11,574 nucleotides of DNA from Ga0074130 sp035492055 (GTDB lineage Bacteria > Pseudomonadota > Gammaproteobacteria > Burkholderiales > Rhodocyclaceae), in assembly GCA_035492055.1 (NCBI GenBank), contig DATJJR010000095.1, positions 1-11,574 of the forward strand. Direction: 5' to 3'. A program made the position numbers and the translations under genes. The notes below the pieces were generated by a model. The model was given only the letters and a program-made list of their open reading frames with translations. It made no database searches and had not been told where the DNA came from. Position 1 is the stretch's first letter; each line of letters opens with the position of its first letter. This document shows positions 5,762-11,574 of the stretch, piece by piece.

Positions 5762-7180
5762 TCAGTCGACCTTGGCAATGTGCAGCAGGTTGGTCGTGCC
5801 CGACATGCCAAACGGCAGGCCAGCGATGATCACAACCTGATCCCCTTGCTTGGCAAAACCTTCGGTCTTGGCGGCAGAGCAGCCCAGTTCAACCATTTGT
5901 TGCACGCGGTCGATTTCCTGACCCGGCAGCGGATGCACGCCCCAGCAGAAAGTCAGACGGCGCGCGGTCTTGATGTCGGGCGTCAGGGCGACAATCGGGG
6001 TCGCCGGACGTTCACGTGCAGCACGCAACGCAGTGAAACCCGAAGAGGTATAGGTGATGGTCGCAGCCGGACGGATCAGACTGGTGATTTCACCCAGAGC
6101 ACCACAGACAGCATCTGGCACGGTAGCTTCCGGCGGGGTACGGGCTGCATCCACGTTCTTTTGGTAGACCGGGTCTTGTTCAACACGCTTGATGATGCGA
6201 TCCATCATGGCGATGGCCTCAACCGGGAAGTTGCCTGAGGCGGATTCGGCCGACAACATGACGGTGTCCGAACCTTCGTAGATGGCGGTCGCAACATCGG
6301 AGGCTTCGGCGCGGGTCGGTACCGGCGAGCTGATCATCGATTCCAGCATCTGCGTGGCGATGACGACCGGCTTGCCGAGGCGGCGACAGGTCGACACCAT
6401 GCGACGCTGCATTTCCGGCACGTATTCCGGCGGCATTTCGACACCGAGGTCGCCACGGGCAACCATGATGCCGTCGCACAGGCGGGTGATTTCTTCGAGG
6501 TGGTCCATCGCCATCGGCTTCTCAAGCTTGGCCATGATCCAGGCGCGGTCGCCAATGATCTCGCGCGCTTCGATGATGTCTTCCGGACGTTGCACAAAGG
6601 ACAGCGCAACCCAATCCACGCCCAGGCCCAGCGCGTAGTCGAGGTCGGTACGATCTTTCGGGGTCAGCGGCGAGATCGGTAGCACGGCATCAGGGACGTT
6701 CACGCCCTTACGATCAGAGATCGAGCCGGCCACGACAACGGTGGTTTCAGCGAAATCAGGGCCACACTTGTCGACCAGCACGCGCACCTTGCCGTCATCG
6801 ACAAGCAGGTTGGTGCCCGGCTTGATGGCCGCGAAGATTTCCGGGTGCTTAAGCATGACGCGGGTCTGATCGCCCGGCTTGTCAGTCATGTCGAAACGGA
6901 ACTTGTCGCCGACCTTGAGCTGGATCTTGCCTTCGGCGAAGGTACCAACGCGCAGCTTCGGGCCTTGCAGGTCGAGCAGCACACCGATCGGACGGCCGAC
7001 TTCCTTTTCCACTTCGCGGATGGTATTCAGGCGCTCGGTATGATCGGCATGCGTGCCGTGGCTGAAATTCAGACGAAAAACGTCGGCACCGGCGAGAAAC
7101 AGCTCCTTGATTTTTTCCTTGCTGGAACTGGCTGGGCCGAGGGTGGCGATAATTTTTGCATTACGCAAACGGCGAGTCAT
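5762..7180 (-). CDS. pyk: Pyruvate kinase
   Basis: This 472-residue pyruvate kinase converts PEP and ADP to pyruvate and ATP. Active-site elements in order are RLNFSHG (36-42, with Arg36, Asn38, Ser40), Asp70 in LLDLQGPKLRVG (68-79), the catalytic lysine in MAKLEKP (Lys218, with the metal ligand Glu220), ARGDLGVE (241-248, metal ligand Asp244) and ATQMLE (275-280, Thr276). The C-terminal domain (about 350-472) has the usual fold. In the segment that sets the potassium need, the residues are Leu71, Gln72 and Lys75. This is the pattern of potassium-independent enzymes, since the muscle enzyme has Glu at the position of Lys75. GGAGG lies about 9 nt before the ATG. It is the second gene of an operon, 38 bp after glycerate kinase, which fits glycerate to 2-phosphoglycerate to PEP to pyruvate. 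Confidence 0.95.
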   Translation of the reverse strand: MTRRLRNAKIIATLGPASSSKEKIKELFLAGADVFRLNFSHGTHADHTERLNTIREVEKEVGRPIGVLLDLQGPKLRVGTFAEGKIQLKVGDKFRFDMTDKPGDQTRVMLKHPEIFAAIKPGTNLLVDDGKVRVLVDKCGPDFAETTVVVAGSISDRKGVNVPDAVLPISPLTPKDRTDLDYALGLGVDWVALSFVQRPEDIIEAREIIGDRAWIMAKLEKPMAMDHLEEITRLCDGIMVARGDLGVEMPPEYVPEMQRRMVSTCRRLGKPVVIATQMLESMISSPVPTRAEASDVATAIYEGSDTVMLSAESASGNFPVEAIAMMDRIIKRVEQDPVYQKNVDAARTPPEATVPDAVCGALGEITSLIRPAATITYTSSGFTALRAARERPATPIVALTPDIKTARRLTFCWGVHPLPGQEIDRVQQMVELGCSAAKTEGFAKQGDQVVIIAGLPFGMSGTTNLLHIAKVD

Positions 7181-7218
7181 TGGGTGTTTCCTCCTTGATT
7201 TATCTTGTCTTCGTCGTC

Positions 7219-8493
7219 TTACTTGCCGGCCGTAATCAGAATGGCGCGGAAGTCGTTGACGTTGGTACGAGTAGGGCCAGTGACGATGAGGTCGTCAATG
7301 GCCTTGAAGAAGTTGTAGCCGTCATTGTTGGCCAGCATATGCTTGGCGACGACGCCCTTGGCCTCGGCGCGCGCCAGGCTATCGGGTGTCAGCACTGCGC
7401 CCGCGTTGTCCTCAGTGCCGTCGATACCATCGGTATCACAAGCGAGCGCAAAAACATTGGGCATACCGTCAAGCGCCACGCCCAGTGCCAACAGAAATTC
7501 GGCATCGCGACCGCCGCGGCCGTTGCCGCGCACGGTGACGGTGGTTTCGCCGCCAGACAAAATCACGCACGGAACCTTGGCCGGTTGTGCATGGCTGACG
7601 ATCTGACGAGCAATGGACGCATGCACCAGCGCAACATCGCGCGATTCACCTTCGATGCTGTCGCCCAACACGACAGTGTTGAGACCCATTGCTTCAGCCT
7701 CCTTCACAGCAGCTTGCAACGAGTCTTGCGCCGTCGCGATGACGGTGGTCGTGACGCGTGCCAGACGTGGATCGCCGGGCTTCGGTGTCTCATCCTTGGC
7801 CGCCTTCAAATGCGCAATGGCGGCAGCAGGTTCGGTAATGTCGTATTTGTTCAGAATCGCCAGCGCGTCGGCAAACGTGGTTGCATCAGCCACCGTCGGG
7901 CCGGACGCCACCACGGACGGATCGTCGCCCGGCACGTCGGAAATCACCAGCGACACGACTTGCGCCGGCGCACACGCAGCCGCAAGACGGCCGCCCTTGA
8001 TGGCCGACAAATGCTTGCGCACACAATTCATTTCGGAGATGTTCGCACCGGACTTGAGCAGCGCCTTGTTCACGGCCTGCTTGTCGGCCAACGTCAGGCC
8101 TTCAGCCGGTAACGCCAAGAGCGCAGAACCACCGCCGGAAATCAGGCACAGCACCAAATCGTCTGCAGTAAGTCCTTGTACCAGTTCCCACATACGGCCG
8201 GCAGCAGCACGACCGGCAGCATCCGGAACAGGATGGGCAGCTTCAACAACCTCAATATGCTTGGTCGGCGCACCATGTTCATAACGCGTCACGACAAGAC
8301 CGGAGATGGGGCCATCCCAAGCAGCTTCGACAGCGGCGGCCATTGAGGCTGCAGCCTTGCCAGCACCGATGACGATCGTACGGCCCTTGGGCTTCGCCGG
8401 CAGGTACTTGGCCAGATTTTCGGCGGGGAGTGCTGCACCGACGGCAGCCTTGAAAAGGCGGGAAAGGATGTCGCGGGGTTGAAGTGTCGTCAT
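7219..8493 (-). CDS. ttuD: Glycerate 2-kinase, MOFRL family (GckA/TtuD type)
   Basis: This 424-residue protein belongs to the DUF4147/MOFRL glycerate kinase family, which phosphorylates D-glycerate with ATP to give 2-phosphoglycerate. Motifs in order are GAGKAAA (43-49, Lys46), SGGGSALL (119-126), NCVRKHLSAIKGGRLA (156-171), SDVPGDDPSVVASGPT (185-200), SGGETTVTVRGNGRGGRDAE (313-332), DTDGIDGTEDNAGA (353-366) and, in the C-terminal MOFRL domain, TNVNDFRA (410-417). The frame is open to an ATG at 8607, but the added 38 residues do not look like the family and would contain a hairpin/U-run. The ATG at 8493 directly begins the conserved part. It lacks a clear Shine-Dalgarno sequence, so translation may be weak or controlled. 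It is first in an operon with pyk, and in other proteobacteria such pairs belong to glyoxylate, glycerate or tartrate use. The symbol may equally be gckA. Confidence 0.9.
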   Translation of the reverse strand: MTTLQPRDILSRLFKAAVGAALPAENLAKYLPAKPKGRTIVIGAGKAAASMAAAVEAAWDGPISGLVVTRYEHGAPTKHIEVVEAAHPVPDAAGRAAAGRMWELVQGLTADDLVLCLISGGGSALLALPAEGLTLADKQAVNKALLKSGANISEMNCVRKHLSAIKGGRLAAACAPAQVVSLVISDVPGDDPSVVASGPTVADATTFADALAILNKYDITEPAAAIAHLKAAKDETPKPGDPRLARVTTTVIATAQDSLQAAVKEAEAMGLNTVVLGDSIEGESRDVALVHASIARQIVSHAQPAKVPCVILSGGETTVTVRGNGRGGRDAEFLLALGVALDGMPNVFALACDTDGIDGTEDNAGAVLTPDSLARAEAKGVVAKHMLANNDGYNFFKAIDDLIVTGPTRTNVNDFRAILITAGK

Positions 8494-8539
8494 GGAAATA
8501 CGAACAGATAGGAAATCGGGATGCTCAGCTGAGGCAATG

Positions 8540-8571
8540 AAAAAGCGCCCGGTTGTCTGGCAACGGGGCGC
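8540..8571 (-). terminator. Intrinsic terminator-like hairpin upstream of glycerate kinase (possible attenuator)
   Basis: On the minus strand GCGCCCCGTTG pairs with CAACCGGGCGC around CCAGA. This is an 11-bp stem with one G-G or C-C mismatch, followed at once by five T. The U-run side shows that it acts on the minus strand. It lies 46 bp before the glycerate kinase ATG and no minus-strand gene is seen to its right, so it may attenuate the operon leader or shield the operon from read-through. A smaller hairpin, CGCCG/CGGCG (8569-8582), overlaps its first three bases and could compete with it. Confidence 0.6.
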
Positions 8572-8683
8572 CGGATTCGGCGGTGCTGACGACATGTAAC
8601 GCCACAAAAGAAGGCGATGCGCGATGCAGTAAGCGATGCGGAATCAGCCGCTCACTCCCCAGGTTACGGCCCTAAAGGAATGC

Positions 8684-8712
8684 TTGACATTGTCGCATGG
8701 CCCCAACAATAT
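8684..8712 (+). promoter_or_regulatory. Sigma-70 promoter candidate for the oxalate transporter gene
   Basis: TTGACA (8684-8689) is a perfect -35. At 17-bp spacing lies CAATAT (8707-8712), a modest -10 with three of six matches. Transcription would start near 8719, giving a leader of about 80 nt before the ATG at 8800. On the opposite strand the same stretch reads TTGCCA (8718-8713), 17 bp, then GACAAT (8695-8690), a comparable weak promoter facing glycerate kinase. Confidence 0.45.
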
Positions 8713-8756
8713 GGCAAGGTTCCGCCCGTCCCGAGGCGATCTGCAAAATTGTCGCA
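8689..8756 (+). repeat. 9-bp direct repeat ATTGTCGCA, two copies
   Basis: The copies are at 8689-8697 and 8748-8756, 59 bp apart start to start. The first sits just after the -35 of the transporter promoter candidate, the second in the expected leader. They are possible regulator sites, but no family can be named. Confidence 0.4.
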
Positions 8757-8799
8757 AATCATTAAAACAAACTTCAATCTGGAATTGCGAGGAGAGAGC

Positions 8800-10086
8800 A
8801 TGTCAGAGGCGCAGCACCAGCCATCCGTTGTTCTGAACACCCCTTGGATTCAACTCCTGCTCGGCATCGTCTGCATGGCAACGGTGGCAAACCTGCAGTA
8901 CGCATGGCCGCTGTTCCGCGAGCCCATCGCCCATGTATTCAACTGGGATCTGCCGGCAATCGAGGTTTCGTTCACCATCTTTCTTGTTATCCAGACGTGG
9001 TTCGTTCCTCTTGAAGGTTGGCTCGTAGACAAATACGGCCCGCGCCCGATCGTTGTCGTAGGCGGCCTGCTGTGTGGCATTTCGTGGGCGCTCTACGCCA
9101 GCACCAGTTCCCTCGCTGAGCTCTACCTAGCCGCAACCGTTGGTGGCCTTGGCGCTGGTTGTGTTTACGGCGCCACTGTGGGTAACGCATTGAAATGGTT
9201 TCCGACCCGACGCGGCCTCGCAGTCGGCCTCACTGCCGCAGGTTACGGCGCAGGTGCGGCACTCACCGTCGGCCCCATCGCGGCATACATCAAGAGTAAC
9301 GGCTTTCAGGATGCATTCCTGCATTTTGGTGCAGTTCAAGGGGTGATCGTGATCGTGATCGGCTTTTTGCTGGCACGTCCCACCATGGACATCGAAGCCC
9401 AAAAGCCCGTGCTTGCCGGCGCAACCGAATACAATGCACGCCCGATGGAAGTCCTGCGTGAACCGACCTTCTGGATGATGTATCTGATGTTCACGCTGAT
9501 GGTTGCAGCCGGCACCATCGTGACCGGACAACTCGGCGCCCTTGCCAAGGAATACGGCATCGGCAAGGCTACGGAAATTCCCGTACTCACCTTTCTGACC
9601 TTTACGCTGGCACAGGATATTGGTCGCGTCATGAATGGCCTCACCCGCCCAATCTTTGGCAGCATTTCTGATCGCTGGGGGCGCGAAAACACCATGTTCG
9701 CCGCCTTCTTGCTGTTTTCCGTATCAATTGCCTTAATGGCGACACTCGGGCATTCGGCGCTGATTTTCGTATTGATGCTGGTACTGATTCCGCTGCTTTG
9801 GGGTGAGGTCTATTCGCTTTTCCCGGCTACGTGCGCCGATAGCTTTGGCCACCGCTACGCTGCGACAAACGCTGGGATTCTCTATACAGCCAAGGGAACA
9901 GCCAACCTCTTGGTCCCCTTTGGTCCGGCCATTATTCTGGCAACCGGTGAATACACGCCGCTACTGTATTTCATCGCCGCCATCAGCCTGATTGCAGCCG
10001 CTTTGGCCCTGTGGGTTTTGAAGCCGATGCGGCTCAATCTCCAAAAGAAGTTTGATGCACTATTTGCCGCTGGCAAGGGTCACTAG
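8800..10086 (+). CDS. oxlT: Oxalate/formate-type MFS antiporter (OxlT-like)
   Basis: This 428-residue inner-membrane protein has about 12 hydrophobic segments and is a major facilitator of the oxalate/formate antiporter group. It would import oxalate against formate, which in Oxalobacter formigenes generates a proton gradient when coupled to decarboxylation. DKYGPRP (77-83) and DRWGREN (291-297) are the two cytoplasmic MFS loop motifs. Recalled OxlT substrate residues are kept: Gln33-Tyr34 (NLQYAW), Arg283 (GLTRPIFG), Trp334 and Tyr338 (LWGEVYSLFP), and Lys365 (YTAKG). Arg and Lys are the charged pair that binds the oxalate dianion. Glu336, between the Trp and Tyr, replaces a Gly of OxlT. The open frame reaches back to 8617, but the ATG at 8800 has AGGAG at 5-nt spacing and starts near the usual N-terminus. 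It lies 177 bp before oxc. The symbol is by homology; direct tests of exchange are lacking. Confidence 0.9.
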   Translation: MSEAQHQPSVVLNTPWIQLLLGIVCMATVANLQYAWPLFREPIAHVFNWDLPAIEVSFTIFLVIQTWFVPLEGWLVDKYGPRPIVVVGGLLCGISWALYASTSSLAELYLAATVGGLGAGCVYGATVGNALKWFPTRRGLAVGLTAAGYGAGAALTVGPIAAYIKSNGFQDAFLHFGAVQGVIVIVIGFLLARPTMDIEAQKPVLAGATEYNARPMEVLREPTFWMMYLMFTLMVAAGTIVTGQLGALAKEYGIGKATEIPVLTFLTFTLAQDIGRVMNGLTRPIFGSISDRWGRENTMFAAFLLFSVSIALMATLGHSALIFVLMLVLIPLLWGEVYSLFPATCADSFGHRYAATNAGILYTAKGTANLLVPFGPAIILATGEYTPLLYFIAAISLIAAALALWVLKPMRLNLQKKFDALFAAGKGH

Positions 10087-10263
10087 CCGTATAACTAAAG
10101 GTACAATGCGCGGATTTTTCCGAATTAGGAAATGGAGTCCGCAGATTGCGGGGGATGGCGATGCCAAAACCGCTTTTTGAAGGAACCCAGTAGCACCAGC
10201 AACATCCAACAAAAAATAAACGCCAAATAACGTTTCACACACAGACACAGCAAGGAGCAACAC
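10087..10263 (+). other. oxc leader with alternative hairpins
   Basis: In this 177-bp gap CCGCA (10139-10143) can pair with TGCGG (10147-10151). Alternatively GCGG (10148-10151) can pair with CCGC (10171-10174), enclosing TGGC-GAT-GCCA (10156-10166) and followed by five T (10175-10179). The second form looks like a weak terminator and excludes the first. TACAAT at 10102-10107 may be a -10, without a clear -35. The last 60 bp are A/C-rich and unstructured. A strong ribosome binding site AAGGAG (10252-10257) lies 6 nt before the oxc ATG. Confidence 0.4.
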
Positions 10264-11574
10264 ATGTCTTCAGCAGCAACCCACGCCGCCCCGGTGGCCG
10301 AAGGCGTCGAACTGACCGACGGCTTCAACCTCCTGATGGATGCCCTCGAAATGAACGGCATCAAGAACATCTACGGTCTGCTCGGCATTCCCGTGACCGA
10401 AGTCGGTCGTATGTGGCAAGCCCGCGGCAATAACTTCTACAGCTTCCGCAACGAACAGAATGCCGGTTATGCCGCTTCTGTTGCTGGCTACCTGACCAAG
10501 AAGCCGGGCGTTTGCGTGACCGTGTCGGCTCCTGGCTTCCTGAACGGCCTGACCGCACTGGCCAACGCCACCACAAACTGCTTCCCGATGATCCTGATTT
10601 CGGGTTCGTCAGAGCGTGAAGTCGTTGACCTGATGCAGGGCGACTACGAAGAAATGGACCAGTTGAACATCGCCCGTCCGTTCTGTAAGGCTTCCTACCG
10701 CATCAACCGTCCGGAAGACATCGGCGTTGCTGTCGTCCGCGCCATCCGTACTGCCGTTTCCGGCCGTCCGGGCGGTGTCTACCTCGACATTCCGGCTCGC
10801 CTGTTCAGCACCACCATGGCTGCCCTCGAAGGCGAGAAATCACTGTGGGTTCCGGTTGATCCGGCTCCGGCCCAGATCCCGGCTCCGTCCGCCGTCAAGC
10901 GCGCTGCTGACCTGATCAAGGGCGCCAAGAAGCCGCTGATCCTGTTCGGCAAGGGTGCCGCTTACGCTCAGTGCGACGCCGACATCCTGGCTTTCGTCGA
11001 AGAAACCGGCATGCCATTCACTCCGATGTCGATGGCCAAGGGCTTGGTCTCCGACCTGCATCCGCAATGCGCCGCCGCCGCCCGCTCGATGGTTCTGCAA
11101 GAATCCGACGTCGTCGTTCTGGTTGGCGCCCGTCTGAACTGGCTGCTGGCCCACGGCAAGGGCAAGACCTGGGGTTCGACGCCGAAGCAATTTGTACAGA
11201 TCGACATCCAAGCCAACGAAATCGACAGCAACGTGCCGATCGCCGCTCCGTTGGTTGGTGACGTCGAGTCCTGTATCAACGCCCTGCGCGCTGAGCTGAA
11301 GGGCTTCAAGGCGCCGGCTGAATGGCTGGCCACCGTTGCCGAAAAGCACTCGAGCACTCGCGCCAAGCTGGCTGGCAAGCTGTCGACCGCTACCCCGGTC
11401 ATGAACTATCACAACTCGCTCGGCGCCATCCGTGACGTTCTGAAGAACTATCCGGAAGCCCTGCTGGTGAACGAAGGCGCGAACGCCCTCGATAACGCCC
11501 GCATGGTCATTGATCAATACCTGCCGCGCAAGCGTGTCGACACCGGCACCTGGGGCGTGATGGGTATCGGTATG
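10264..11574 (+). CDS. oxc: Oxalyl-CoA decarboxylase, N-terminal 437 residues (cut by window edge)
   Basis: The frame runs open from the ATG to the window edge. It closely follows the recalled Oxalobacter formigenes enzyme (568 residues), so about 130 residues are missing. Oxc is a thiamine-diphosphate enzyme that turns oxalyl-CoA into formyl-CoA and CO2. FRNEQNAGYAAS (61-72) carries Glu64, the counterpart of the Glu that activates the thiamine ring. SGSSEREVVDLMQGDYEEMDQ (113-133) holds Tyr128 and Glu129, matching active-site Tyr120 and Glu121. FGKGAAYAQCD (228-238), GARLNWLLAHGKGKTWG (288-304) and QIDIQANEIDSN (322-333) build the middle domain, which in the known enzyme binds the activator ADP. 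The fragment ends at GTWGVMGIGM, before the GDS...N motif for the thiamine diphosphate metal. Every arginine codon I read is CGC or CGT, suggesting high expression. Formyl-CoA transferase, its partner, is not in the window. Confidence 0.97.
   Translation, partial: MSSAATHAAPVAEGVELTDGFNLLMDALEMNGIKNIYGLLGIPVTEVGRMWQARGNNFYSFRNEQNAGYAASVAGYLTKKPGVCVTVSAPGFLNGLTALANATTNCFPMILISGSSEREVVDLMQGDYEEMDQLNIARPFCKASYRINRPEDIGVAVVRAIRTAVSGRPGGVYLDIPARLFSTTMAALEGEKSLWVPVDPAPAQIPAPSAVKRAADLIKGAKKPLILFGKGAAYAQCDADILAFVEETGMPFTPMSMAKGLVSDLHPQCAAAARSMVLQESDVVVLVGARLNWLLAHGKGKTWGSTPKQFVQIDIQANEIDSNVPIAAPLVGDVESCINALRAELKGFKAPAEWLATVAEKHSSTRAKLAGKLSTATPVMNYHNSLGAIRDVLKNYPEALLVNEGANALDNARMVIDQYLPRKRVDTGTWGVMGIGM

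Larger units (their letters stand above)
8494..8799. other. Divergent control region between glycerate kinase and transporter genes
   Basis: These 306 bp have no convincing gene of their own; open frames on both strands are upstream extensions of the two flanking genes. The region holds the minus-strand hairpin/U-run at 8540-8571, three copies of GCGATGC (8614-8620, 8621-8627, 8633-8639), opposed promoter-like sequences at about 8684-8718, a 9-bp direct repeat ATTGTCGCA (8689-8697 and 8748-8756) and the transporter ribosome binding site (GAGGAG, 8789-8794). It is the natural place for coordinated control of oxalate uptake and glycerate use. Confidence 0.6.

Noticed and set aside
7156..8112. 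A 318-codon plus-strand open frame opposite glycerate kinase and the start of pyk
   Set aside because: It is antisense to two well-supported genes and has no family motif or ribosome binding site. Codon bias in GC-rich genes commonly leaves such frames open.
8494..8607. An N-terminal extension of glycerate kinase by 38 residues
   Set aside because: It would encode through the hairpin/U-run, and the conserved domain begins directly at the ATG at 8493.
8617..8799. An upstream extension of the transporter frame by 61 codons
   Set aside because: It is hydrophilic sequence unlike MFS N-termini, crosses the promoter candidate and lacks a ribosome binding site, whereas the ATG at 8800 has a strong one.
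10087..10263. Thiamine diphosphate or glycine riboswitch before oxc
   Set aside because: The conserved cores of these riboswitches (such as the CUGAGA and CCUGAUCUGG elements of the thiamine one) are not found; only short hairpins are visible.
1..11574. Mobile elements, CRISPR arrays, tRNA or rRNA genes, phage genes
   Set aside because: No transposase, integrase, long inverted repeat, regularly spaced repeat or tRNA-like cloverleaf was seen on either strand.

Overview
The window looks like chromosomal DNA of a betaproteobacterium. Burkholderiales, and probably Oxalobacteraceae or a close relative, is the best guess. This rests on protein resemblance recalled from memory: the oxalyl-CoA decarboxylase is very close to that of Oxalobacter formigenes, and the DNA polymerase I, DUF2782, MOFRL-type glycerate kinase and pyruvate kinase are of a betaproteobacterial kind. 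Genes are dense, moderately GC-rich and well behaved. I see no insertion sequence, prophage, CRISPR array, tRNA or rRNA.

Layout, left to right. At 1-206 (minus) is the start of polA, cut by the window edge. Divergent from it, with only 8 bp between the two start codons, a LOG-family nucleotide phosphoribohydrolase (215-943), a small exported DUF2782 protein (993-1331) and a serine/alanine-glyoxylate aminotransferase (1387-2646) run rightwards. A PagL-type lipid A 3-O-deacylase follows (2777-3334). Two back-to-back hairpin terminators separate it from a convergent gene of the ketopantoate reductase family (3457-4464, minus). A PIG3-type quinone oxidoreductase (4716-5693, plus) diverges from that gene. 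It converges, over a shared hairpin terminator, on a minus-strand operon of glycerate kinase (7219-8493) and pyruvate kinase (5762-7180). A 306-bp control region (8494-8799) then separates the operon from a divergent oxalate/formate-type MFS transporter (8800-10086). Oxalyl-CoA decarboxylase (oxc, 10264 to beyond the right edge) follows on the plus strand.

The genes read together as oxalate and glyoxylate metabolism. The transporter should exchange oxalate for formate, and Oxc decarboxylates oxalyl-CoA to formyl-CoA and CO2, the energy-yielding branch. For carbon assimilation, oxalyl-CoA must be reduced to glyoxylate, an activity shown in Methylobacterium extorquens for a ketopantoate reductase homologue (PanE2). 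The PanE-like gene here is a good candidate for that step. Glyoxylate could then go to glycine through the aminotransferase, or to glycerate through enzymes not in this window. Glycerate kinase and pyruvate kinase would carry it through 2-phosphoglycerate and PEP to pyruvate. Formyl-CoA transferase, glyoxylate carboligase and tartronate semialdehyde or hydroxypyruvate reductase are not in the window.

The most interesting non-coding parts are the region between the glycerate kinase and transporter genes (opposed promoter-like sequences, a repeated 9-mer and a hairpin/U-run ahead of the kinase start) and the oxc leader, which can form alternative hairpins.
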